From an uncultured Gammaproteobacteria bacterium (GTDB lineage Bacteria; Pseudomonadota; Gammaproteobacteria; Nitrosococcales; Methylophagaceae), in contig CAJXPP010000153.1 of the NCBI GenBank assembly GCA_913058195.1, forward strand, positions 1 to 5,707: DNA of 5,707 nt, in the 5' to 3' direction. The notes under the pieces are model-generated. The model was not told the DNA's origin and searched no databases. It saw only the letters and a list, made by a program, of their open reading frames with translations. Shown here in pieces: positions 1 to 5,659 of this stretch (position 1 is the first letter of the stretch; each line of letters starts with the position of its first letter). The position numbers and the translations under genes were made by a program.

Positions 1-46
1 AGATCATGCCTAGTCTCGTGGGCTCGGAGATGTGTATAAGAGACAG
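1..46 (+). other. Untrimmed Nextera i7 adapter (artefact)
   Basis: Not biological sequence. Positions 28-46 are the Tn5 mosaic end AGATGTGTATAAGAGACAG, and 13-27 are the Nextera read-2 extension GTCTCGTGGGCTCGG. Positions 5-12 are an 8-base index, CATGCCTA, which I recall as the primer form of Nextera N706. Positions 1-4 are the last bases of the Illumina P7 arm. Genomic sequence starts at 47. The adapter was probably assembled from read-through of short inserts. Confidence 0.98.
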
Positions 47-268
47 ATTTATAACTTGTTCAGTATGAACACTCATTCTTAACCTTTATATAAAGTGTGT
101 AATTATTAAATCGTCACATAGAAAAGTGATCATTCCTTGACAGACATAGCAATAAAATTATTGCTTTACCATCAACTCTCTATTCAAAAAATATTTTACA
201 GTTCATACCTCTAAAATTCATTGACCCAGCTCAATAAACTTATCTATACCGCACCTAAAAGTAAGAAC
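47..268. other. Non-coding stretch downstream of hemH
   Basis: This 222-bp AT-rich segment lies between the adapter junction and the hemH stop codon. I see no convincing open reading frame or structural RNA. It contains several short perfect palindromes: TGTTCA-GTA-TGAACA at 57-71, CTTTATATAAAG at 84-95, and AGCAATAA-AA-TTATTGCT at 148-165. None is a recognised operator to me. The first two could belong to the regulatory region of a gene lost beyond the contig edge. The third could be a weak transcription terminator. Confidence 0.6.
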
Positions 269-278
269 TTACTTTTTT
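257..278 (-). terminator. Possible weak terminator overlapping the hemH stop
   Basis: On the leftward strand the end of hemH reads AAAAGTAA-GTTC-TTACTTTT. This is an 8-bp perfect inverted repeat with a 4-base loop, and its right arm ends in a run of T before AGG. The stop codon TAA lies inside the hairpin. The stem has only one G-C pair and the T-tract is only four bases, so termination would be inefficient. Read on the other strand the arm is followed by a longer T run, so it could also act bidirectionally. Confidence 0.3.
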
Positions 279-1276
279 GACCATGTTGCGAGTACATCAA
301 CCCATGCAGAGCTATTATTCAAACAGGGAATCAAGTTCAACTCATCGCCACCAGCTTCAATGAAAACCTCTTGACCTCGAATGGCAATTTCTTCTAATGT
401 TTCCAAACAATCCGTGACAAAGGCGGGACAAATCACCAGCACCTTTTTAGCACCTGCTTGTGCCAGTTCTTTTAACCGATCTTCTGTATTTGGCCCCAAC
501 CACTTGGCCCGGCCTAAGCGTGATTGAAAGGCAACAGAGTATTTACTTGAATCTAAGCCTGCTTTCTCAACAAAACGGGCTGTTGTTGTCATCACTTGAT
601 GGCGATAGCATGTTTTATGTGCATTATGGGCTTGCTTACAACAATCAGCGCTTTTAAGGCAATGTTGGCCCGTCGTATCAAGCTTTGTAATATGTGACTC
701 AGGCAAGCCATGATAACTAAATATAAGGTGATCATAGTCTTGATCTAAAAAAGGCTTGGCAGTGTTGACTAGGGCATCGATATAATCTGAATCATCATAA
801 AACGGTTCAAGCACATTTAATTTAACCGTTAAATTATGCTTATCAATCACTCGTTCAGCTTCTTCAATAGACGTCCTTACCGTGCTGTCAGCATAATGTG
901 GATATAAAGGAATATATAAAATTTCTTCAATATTTTGTTGGCTGAGTAACAGTAACTGGCTTTCGATACTTGGCTGGCCATAACGCATCGCCATTTGAAC
1001 TGGTATATCTAATTTGGCTTGTAGTGCCAGTTTTAACTGTTCCGACAATACAATTAATGGCGAGCCTTGTTCCATCCATACACTTTGATAAGCCTGCGCG
1101 GAGGCTTTGGGACGACTAGGTAAAACAAACAAGCTTACAATCATTCGGCGAAATAACCACGGCAGTTGAATAACATACCTATCCATCAAGAACTGATTTA
1201 AATAGCGCCTAACAGAAGATACATCAGCATTATCTGGTGATCCTAAGTTCGCAAGTAGAACTGCTTTTTTAGTCAT
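269..1276 (-). CDS. hemH: Ferrochelatase HemH
   Basis: Ferrochelatase inserts Fe2+ into protoporphyrin IX in the last step of protoheme synthesis. It acts in the cytoplasm or at the inner face of the membrane. At 335 aa the protein has the usual bacterial length. Family landmarks seen are N-terminal LLANLGSP (7-14), the catalytic-His motif FSYHGLPE with His189, FQSRLGRAKW (250-259), and CPAFVTDCLETLEE with Glu292 and Glu295 (283-296). Residues 206-223 carry Cys206, Cys212, Cys213 and Cys223 (HCLKSADCC...C), as in Pseudomonas HemH. This fits the class of bacterial ferrochelatases with an internal [2Fe-2S] ligand segment; the cluster is inferred. The ATG at 1276 starts the family's N-terminus exactly. 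No strong Shine-Dalgarno is visible, and the gene follows yfcH after 6 bp, so co-transcription and translational coupling are likely. Confidence 0.97.
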   Translation of the reverse strand: MTKKAVLLANLGSPDNADVSSVRRYLNQFLMDRYVIQLPWLFRRMIVSLFVLPSRPKASAQAYQSVWMEQGSPLIVLSEQLKLALQAKLDIPVQMAMRYGQPSIESQLLLLSQQNIEEILYIPLYPHYADSTVRTSIEEAERVIDKHNLTVKLNVLEPFYDDSDYIDALVNTAKPFLDQDYDHLIFSYHGLPESHITKLDTTGQHCLKSADCCKQAHNAHKTCYRHQVMTTTARFVEKAGLDSSKYSVAFQSRLGRAKWLGPNTEDRLKELAQAGAKKVLVICPAFVTDCLETLEEIAIRGQEVFIEAGGDELNLIPCLNNSSAWVDVLATWSKK

Positions 1277-1282
1277 TTCATT

Positions 1283-2191
1283 TCATTTATTGTTGGTTAA
1301 TAGATTAGTAATAGCATTTTCTAATTCAGGGAAACAAAAATTAAAACCACTTTCTACTAAACGCTGTGGAACTGCTTTTTGCCCTGTTAATAGTAAACGT
1401 GACATTTCACCTAATAGTAGCTCTAATACCCATGCTGGGGCTGGCAATATCGCAGGTCGCTTGAGCAGTTTAGAAAATAAGGTCGTGAACTCACTATTAG
1501 TGACAGGCTTTGGTGAGCAGGCATTAAAAAGACCTTTAAACTGCTCATTTTCTATCAAAAAGTTCAATGCATTGATCATATCAGTAATATGAATCCACGG
1601 CATATATTGCTTACCCGTTCCTAAGCGGCCACCTAAACCTAGTTTAAATGGCATTAACATTTTATTTAATACTCCACCTGATGCTGCCAGAACCAAACCT
1701 GTTCTAATAATACAGACTCGAATGCCAACCTGACCTGCACGCAAAGCCTGTTTTTCCCATGCATCACAAAGCTGGTGTGTATATTCATCATGATAGCCGG
1801 CCTGTTCTGTCAACTTCTTATTGCCACCATCACCATACCAACCTACTGCGGAACCACTGATTAAACATTCTGGTTTTTGTTTTCGATGCACCAGCCAGTC
1901 GACCAGTTTTTTTGTAAATCCAATACGACTAGATTCTATCATCGCTTTGCGTTTTTTTGTCCAACGCCCACTTGCTATAGGTTCGCCAGCGAGATTAATC
2001 ACTGCATCAATAACAGTATCAACATTAATTTCTGTTAAAGAAGCAATCGCAATAACACCTTCTCCACATTTTTGCTTGACCGTAGAAGGATTGCGACTCA
2101 ACACAATCAACTGATGCCCTTCAGCAACTAATTGCTTACACAATGCAGCACCAATTAACCCTGTACCTCCGGTTATCAAATAACGTTTCAT
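1283..2191 (-). CDS. yfcH: TIGR01777-family epimerase-like protein (YfcH/SDR39U1 type)
   Basis: An atypical short-chain dehydrogenase/reductase of the NAD-dependent epimerase superfamily, 302 aa (E. coli YfcH is about the same size). The Rossmann dinucleotide motif GGTGLIG is at residues 8-14. Next come INLAGEPI (65-72), the SGSAVGWYG segment (112-120, Tyr119), RTGLVL (163-168), and PWIHITD (198-204). The C-terminal DUF1731 helical domain begins near LPAPAWVLELLLGE (249-262) and runs to about residue 295. The natural substrate of the family is not known to me. It is first in a leftward operon with hemH, 6 bp apart. The ATG at 2191 places the Rossmann motif where expected, with a modest SD-like ATAGG 8 bases upstream. 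The start faces the divergent rudS operon. A role in heme or porphyrin metabolism is suggested only by the neighbour. Confidence 0.93.
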   Translation of the reverse strand: MKRYLITGGTGLIGAALCKQLVAEGHQLIVLSRNPSTVKQKCGEGVIAIASLTEINVDTVIDAVINLAGEPIASGRWTKKRKAMIESSRIGFTKKLVDWLVHRKQKPECLISGSAVGWYGDGGNKKLTEQAGYHDEYTHQLCDAWEKQALRAGQVGIRVCIIRTGLVLAASGGVLNKMLMPFKLGLGGRLGTGKQYMPWIHITDMINALNFLIENEQFKGLFNACSPKPVTNSEFTTLFSKLLKRPAILPAPAWVLELLLGEMSRLLLTGQKAVPQRLVESGFNFCFPELENAITNLLTNNK

Positions 2192-2228
2192 ATATGTGGC
2201 CTATCGTAAAGTATGACTACAACCAAAT

Positions 2229-2234
2229 ACTATA
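2229..2234 (-). promoter_or_regulatory. Candidate -10 box for yfcH-hemH
   Basis: The minus strand reads TATAGT, five of six matches to TATAAT, about 38 bases before the yfcH ATG. The best upstream element is TTGTAC (2250-2255) at a short 15-bp spacing, matching only three of six -35 positions. The box overlaps the left operator half-site, so a bound MerR-type repressor would block it. The assignment is by eye. Confidence 0.4.
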
Positions 2235-2254
2235 CAAAAAATTAAACTTGTACA
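2231..2254. promoter_or_regulatory. Putative LitR/PplR-type operator, TATACA-N12-TGTACA
   Basis: TATACA at 2231-2236 and TGTACA at 2249-2254 are separated by exactly 12 bases. This matches at every defined position the PplR1 binding consensus T(G/A)TACA-N12-TGTA(C/T)A that I recall from P. putida light-inducible promoters. The reverse complement (TGTACA-N12-TGTATA) also fits. The right half sits in an 8-bp palindrome, TTGTACAA (2248-2255). The site lies between the probable -10 boxes of both operons, and the cognate-type regulator is encoded in the rightward operon. The match is directly visible. Binding and light control are inferred. Confidence 0.7.
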
Positions 2255-2261
2255 ACTTTTT

Positions 2262-2267
2262 TATACT
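2262..2267 (+). promoter_or_regulatory. Candidate -10 box for the rudS-merR-phrB operon
   Basis: TATACT matches five of six positions of TATAAT and lies 34 bases before the rudS ATG, predicting a leader of roughly 28 bases. No good -35 is seen at the usual spacing (the region is AAATTA). The operator right half-site ends 7 bases upstream of this box, placing a bound regulator within the RNA polymerase footprint. Confidence 0.4.
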
Positions 2268-2289
2268 TGCTAGTCTACAACAAAGGCTT

Positions 2290-2293
2290 AGGA
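2290..2293 (+). promoter_or_regulatory. Shine-Dalgarno deciding the rudS start
   Basis: AGGA, 8 bases before ATG 2302, is the clearest ribosome binding site in the window. It supports a 314-aa product over the 53-residue longer reading that begins at 2143 inside the antisense strand of yfcH. Confidence 0.75.
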
Positions 2294-2301
2294 ACAATTA
2301 T

Positions 2302-3246
2302 ATGAAGATAAAAGTAGGTATTAGTAGCTGTTTAATGGGAAATGAAGTCCGTTTTGATGGCGGTCATAAACATTCTCGTCTGTGCAGTGGAGATTTGTCT
2401 CGCTATTTTGATTTTATAACAGAGTGCCCAGAAGTCGGCATTGGAATGGGCATTCCGAGAAAGCCGATTCGTCTCACTGGCGATGTTCACTCCCCCCAAG
2501 TCGTTGCAGTTCATGACAGTAGCATCAACTATACCGATAAAATGGTTGCGTTTAGTCAGCAAAAGGCCAAAGAATACTCTGACCTATGTGGGTATATCTT
2601 TATGAAAAATTCGCCTAGCTGTGGGCTATTTAGGGTCAAGGTATACCAAAATAATGGTTTCCCAGCTGCAGAACCTGGTCGAGGTATTTATGCCAAGGCG
2701 ATCACCGAAGCACATCCACTACTTCCCGTTGAAGAGTCTGGTCGATTGGCAGATGCTAATTTACGTGAAAATTTTATTGCTCGTGTATTTGCTTACCATA
2801 ACTGGCAACAATTAAAACAGGCAGGATTAAGCCATCATTCGATTCTCGATTTCCACTCACGTTATAAATACAGTTTGATGGCTAATGCACCAGCCAGCTA
2901 TGGTGAGCTAGGTCGACTTTTAGCAGATGCTGGTAAGCATGATATCGCAGAGTTGGCTGATAGCTACTTTCCAATGTTAATGACGGCGCTAAATAAATTA
3001 GCAACTCGCAAAACGCATACCAATGTACTTATGCATTTACAGGGCTATTTGAAAAAAGTACTTTCATCTGACGAGAAGCAAGAATTAGCTAGCATCATCG
3101 ATCAATACCGAATAGCACAGATTCCTTTGATCGTACCTATAACCATATTAAAACATCACTTTAATAACCACCCCGATCCCTACATTGCCAAACAATCTTA
3201 TTTGCAACCTTACCCCGATGATTTGAGTTTAAGAAATGCAATCTAA
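2302..3246 (+). CDS. rudS: RudS-type tRNA 4-thiouridine desulfidase (DUF523/TudS + DUF1722)
   Basis: A 314-aa two-domain protein. The N-terminal TudS/DUF523 domain (about 1-150) has the family cysteines Cys10 (SSCLMG), Cys42 (TECPE, beside Glu41) and Cys107 (NSPSCG), plus AEPGRG (123-128). Known TudS enzymes bind a [4Fe-4S] cluster through three cysteines and desulfurise thiouracil; these three are my inferred ligands. The C-terminal DUF1722 (YbgA-like, about 160-310) has FHSRYKYSLMA (184-194) and the typical QPYPDDLSLRN ending (302-312). This fusion is called RudS, which removes sulfur from s4U in tRNA, with DUF1722 binding tRNA. s4U is the near-UV target that causes growth delay, which fits the phrB neighbour. 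I chose ATG 2302 because AGGA at 2290-2293 lies 8 bases upstream and DUF523 starts there. The frame stays open back to 2143, but that would run through the divergent promoter and into yfcH. It overlaps the next gene by 11 bp. Confidence 0.92.
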   Translation: MKIKVGISSCLMGNEVRFDGGHKHSRLCSGDLSRYFDFITECPEVGIGMGIPRKPIRLTGDVHSPQVVAVHDSSINYTDKMVAFSQQKAKEYSDLCGYIFMKNSPSCGLFRVKVYQNNGFPAAEPGRGIYAKAITEAHPLLPVEESGRLADANLRENFIARVFAYHNWQQLKQAGLSHHSILDFHSRYKYSLMANAPASYGELGRLLADAGKHDIAELADSYFPMLMTALNKLATRKTHTNVLMHLQGYLKKVLSSDEKQELASIIDQYRIAQIPLIVPITILKHHFNNHPDPYIAKQSYLQPYPDDLSLRNAI

Positions 3247-4147
3247 AGACTACGTTAATATTAGCAAAGCAGCCCTACAAACAGGCGTCGCAGCAGTTAC
3301 ATTAAGAGCATGGGAGCGTCGTTATGGGTTAGTAAAGCCTGAAAGAACTCCTAAGGGTCATCGTTTATACAGCCAACAAAATATTGAACAAATCCATCAA
3401 ATTGTTAGTTGGTTAGACCGAGGAGTTAGCGTTAGCAAAGTTGCAGTATTATTATCAGAACCAAAGCTACTGCCTTCAAAAGGTATAGTAAATGATCAAG
3501 CATGGCAGCAAGTCCAATCAGAGTTGTCCAACGCACTGATAACTCTCAAACAAACTAGCGTGGATCAATTGCTTGATAAATGGAATAAGACAATGCCATT
3601 TATCAATTTATGTGAGCATGTTTATTTACCATCTCACCATTATTTAACCCACCGTTGGCACAATGAACCCTTAGGGTATGAATTAGAGAAGAGTATTTGG
3701 CTGCAAGCATGGCAACGGCAACTCACCTTAATGACATTACGTGCTGAAAAACAAAAGCCACTAGCCAGCATTTGGTTTATTAATATAGATACAGCTGAAA
3801 CGACATTAGAGTATTTTTTGTTTTATAGTCTTTTATTACAAACTGGAATACGCATTCATGCTATAAATAAAGTTGACGATTTGGATTCATTAAGTCGTCT
3901 GAGTGAGGCGAAATCATACCCATTAGTTATATTTGGCAATAGCAGGCTCTGTTCTAGTGATATAGATAAATTAGCCACAGTGAAGGCCATATGGGGAAAA
4001 AATGTATTTTCGGTCGGTTATATGGCAAGCATTCACACACAAGAACTCTGTAATATAGCAATGAAACATTCAGGAGGCTGTATCACTGAATGCTGGCGTT
4101 CTTCTGAGACTCAATCATGGTTAGAACAGATTATTTCTGAGCAATGA
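3236..4147 (+). CDS. MerR-family regulator, LitR/CarH-like with degenerate B12 motifs (class II LitR type)
   Basis: A 303-aa transcription factor. Residues 6-73 form a MerR winged-helix DNA-binding domain, with VTLRAWERRYGLVKPERT (21-38) and GHRLYS (41-46). The rest (about 90-300) matches the layout of the LitR/CarH cobalamin-binding region: a helical bundle, then a Rossmann-like half. The photosensory contacts are altered. The W-x9-EH motif is W141-x9-E151-K152, and the position of E/DxHxxG (the lower-axial His) reads DTAETT (185-190), with Ala187 for His. Adenosylcobalamin binding is therefore unlikely. This resembles the B12-independent class II LitR/PplR proteins of P. putida, which need partner LOV proteins; none is encoded here. 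The gene starts inside the rudS 3' end and overlaps phrB by ATGA. It probably regulates its own operon through the site at 2231-2254. A B12-using CarH is the rejected alternative. Confidence 0.9.
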   Translation: MQSKDYVNISKAALQTGVAAVTLRAWERRYGLVKPERTPKGHRLYSQQNIEQIHQIVSWLDRGVSVSKVAVLLSEPKLLPSKGIVNDQAWQQVQSELSNALITLKQTSVDQLLDKWNKTMPFINLCEHVYLPSHHYLTHRWHNEPLGYELEKSIWLQAWQRQLTLMTLRAEKQKPLASIWFINIDTAETTLEYFLFYSLLLQTGIRIHAINKVDDLDSLSRLSEAKSYPLVIFGNSRLCSSDIDKLATVKAIWGKNVFSVGYMASIHTQELCNIAMKHSGGCITECWRSSETQSWLEQIISEQ

Positions 4148-5556
4148 ATCATCAACTAGTCTGGTTTCGCAATGATCTGAGAATACTTGATAATCCAGCA
4201 CTTTTTCATGCAAGCAACTCAGCTAAGCCAGTTATTGCTATTTACATTGCTACCCCAGAGCAATGGTTAAGTCATGATGATGCCCCTGCAAAGATAGACT
4301 TCTGGCGTCGTAATTTAGCTGTCTTGAAAGAATCACTTGCTGAGCTTAATATCTCCTTACATTTTTTTGAAGTGGACGGCTATCACCATATCCCTAATCT
4401 TATAGTTTCTATTTGCCAACAATGGCAAATAAGTGAGCTTCACTTCAATCAAGAGTACCCTATTAATGAACAGCATCGCGATCAGGCTGTAAGCACGGCC
4501 TGTCATCAAATAAGCATTCCTTGCTTGGATCATCATGATCAACTGTTATTAGCCCCTAAAAGTGTGCGAACAAAAGCAGGCGAACCATTTAAGGTCTTTA
4601 CCCCTTTTGCCAAACAAGCCAAACTGCAGCTACCACATTCATTTGACTTGCTCCCCCCTCCTGTTAAACAACAGAACATGCAAGTTACGCAGTTAGCTGA
4701 TGAAAAAGAACTTCATCAACTCTCATGGCCTAACATTGATCAATCAATTCAAATCTTATGGCCTGCTGGCGAAGAAGTGGCTACTGACAATCTAATTCAA
4801 TTTTGCCAAAGTAATGCCATTCATAATTATAAAACTAGTCGAGACATTCCTTTCATTCGGGGTACAAGTTTCATATCACCTTATCTAGCTAGTGGTGTAA
4901 TTTCCATTAAACAATGCTGGCTAGCAACAAAGCAATATTGCGAAAGCTCCGATGGCGTCGTTATTTGGCAAAATGAATTGCTGTGGCGCGAGTTTTATAA
5001 ACACGTTTTAATTGACAACCCACATATATCAAAGCACAAACCTTGGAAAGGTCACACCAAAGCAATTCCATGGCGAAATGATGAAACTGAATTAAACGCA
5101 TGGCAACAAGGGCGGACAGGCTATCCAATCATTGATGCCGCCATGAAGCAGTTACTCACATGCGGATGGATGCATAATAGGCTACGAATGATAACAGCCA
5201 TGTTTTTAAGCAAGCACTTATTGATAGATTGGCGACTAGGTGAACGCTGGTTTATGCAGCATCTTATTGATGGGGACTTAGCGGCAAATAATGGTGGGTG
5301 GCAATGGTGCGCCTCCACAGGAGTTGATGCTGTGCCATATTTCCGGTTATTCAATCCAATAACACAATCACAACGATTCGATCCGCAAGGCAAGTTTATT
5401 CGTCACTTTCTACCCGAATTAAACTCTCTGACAAACAAAGAGATCCACTTTCCAAAAGATCATAGGCCTGCTTCCTATCCTCCAGCTATAATTGACCTAG
5501 CTTATGGACGAGAACGAGCACTTACTGCATTTAAAAATCTAGCTAGCCCCCACTAA
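4144..5556 (+). CDS. phrB: Deoxyribodipyrimidine photolyase PhrB (class I CPD photolyase)
   Basis: Flavoenzyme that splits UV-induced cyclobutane pyrimidine dimers using blue or near-UV light. It is 470 aa, the usual class I length. The N-terminal antenna domain begins LVWFRNDLRILDNPAL (5-20); NE at 108-109 corresponds to E. coli Glu109, a folate-antenna contact. The C-terminal FAD domain shows TSRDIPFIRGTSFISPYLASG (231-251), NELLWREF (277-284), TGYPIIDAAMKQL (325-337), GWMHNRLRM (341-349) and DGDLAANNGGWQW (376-388). The electron-transfer tryptophans align with a constant +4 offset to E. coli: Trp310, Trp363 and Trp386. The FAD-side Asn382 and the active-site Glu278 and Trp281 are also present, so an active repair enzyme is expected, not a cryptochrome. 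The start ATG overlaps the regulator's TGA (ATGA) with no strong SD, indicating translational coupling. It is the last gene of the visible operon. Confidence 0.97.
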   Translation: MNHQLVWFRNDLRILDNPALFHASNSAKPVIAIYIATPEQWLSHDDAPAKIDFWRRNLAVLKESLAELNISLHFFEVDGYHHIPNLIVSICQQWQISELHFNQEYPINEQHRDQAVSTACHQISIPCLDHHDQLLLAPKSVRTKAGEPFKVFTPFAKQAKLQLPHSFDLLPPPVKQQNMQVTQLADEKELHQLSWPNIDQSIQILWPAGEEVATDNLIQFCQSNAIHNYKTSRDIPFIRGTSFISPYLASGVISIKQCWLATKQYCESSDGVVIWQNELLWREFYKHVLIDNPHISKHKPWKGHTKAIPWRNDETELNAWQQGRTGYPIIDAAMKQLLTCGWMHNRLRMITAMFLSKHLLIDWRLGERWFMQHLIDGDLAANNGGWQWCASTGVDAVPYFRLFNPITQSQRFDPQGKFIRHFLPELNSLTNKEIHFPKDHRPASYPPAIIDLAYGRERALTAFKNLASPH

Positions 5557-5617
5557 TTACACCACTCTATTGTAGGCAGACCCATCTTTTAAATTTAAAC
5601 TTTTCAATCAAACTATT

Positions 5618-5640
5618 TGGAGTATGATCGCTCCATCTTT
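5618..5640 (+). terminator. Weak hairpin after phrB (terminator, or promoter of a gene beyond the edge)
   Basis: TGGAG (5618-5622) and CTCCA (5631-5635) can pair in a 5-bp stem with an 8-base loop, followed by TCTTT. This is a poor terminator. The loop also contains TATGAT (5623-5628), a five-of-six -10 match with TTTTCA 16 bases upstream (5601-5606), so it could instead be a rightward promoter. The rest of 5557-5659 is non-coding and AT-rich, with nothing else I recognise. Confidence 0.22.
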
Positions 5641-5659
5641 GGCAAATAAAAATAATTTC

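Larger units (their letters stand above)
2192..2301. promoter_or_regulatory. Divergent intergenic control region
   Basis: This 110-bp AT-rich region lies between the start codons of yfcH (leftward) and rudS (rightward), so it must hold the promoters of both operons. It contains a LitR/PplR-type operator at 2231-2254 flanked by -10-like boxes facing outward: TATAGT on the minus strand at 2229-2234 and TATACT on the plus strand at 2262-2267. TACAA recurs at 2218, 2233, 2251 and 2276, the middle two forming part of the operator. The outer copies could be weaker contacts or chance in an AT-rich region. Confidence 0.75.

Noticed and set aside
137..165. Perfect TTGACA at 137-142 as a rightward promoter
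   Set aside because: The best -10 at 16-18 bp spacing (TATTGC) matches only three of six positions and would fire convergently into the hemH 3' end. No gene follows.
460..657. Small plus-strand reading frame antisense to hemH, and similar frames antisense to yfcH at 1290-1592 and 1821-2114
   Set aside because: They lie wholly opposite strongly conserved coding sequence, show no recognisable domains and have no credible independent context.
2143..2301. In-frame 53-residue N-terminal extension of RudS starting at ATG 2143
   Set aside because: It runs antisense through the yfcH 5' end and then through the divergent promoter and operator. The extension has no family match, while ATG 2302 has a good Shine-Dalgarno and begins the DUF523 domain exactly.
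2332..2815. Reading frames overlapping rudS (minus 2332-2562, plus 2621-2815)
   Set aside because: They are in other frames of a well-supported conserved gene and have no family features.
3236..4147. B12-dependent CarH-type photoreceptor
   Set aside because: The axial-ligand His and the EH motif His are both replaced, so the cobalamin light-sensing mechanism is not supported by the sequence.
4357..5393. Minus-strand reading frames opposite phrB (4357-4542 and 5121-5393)
   Set aside because: They mirror conserved photolyase motifs and have no features of their own.
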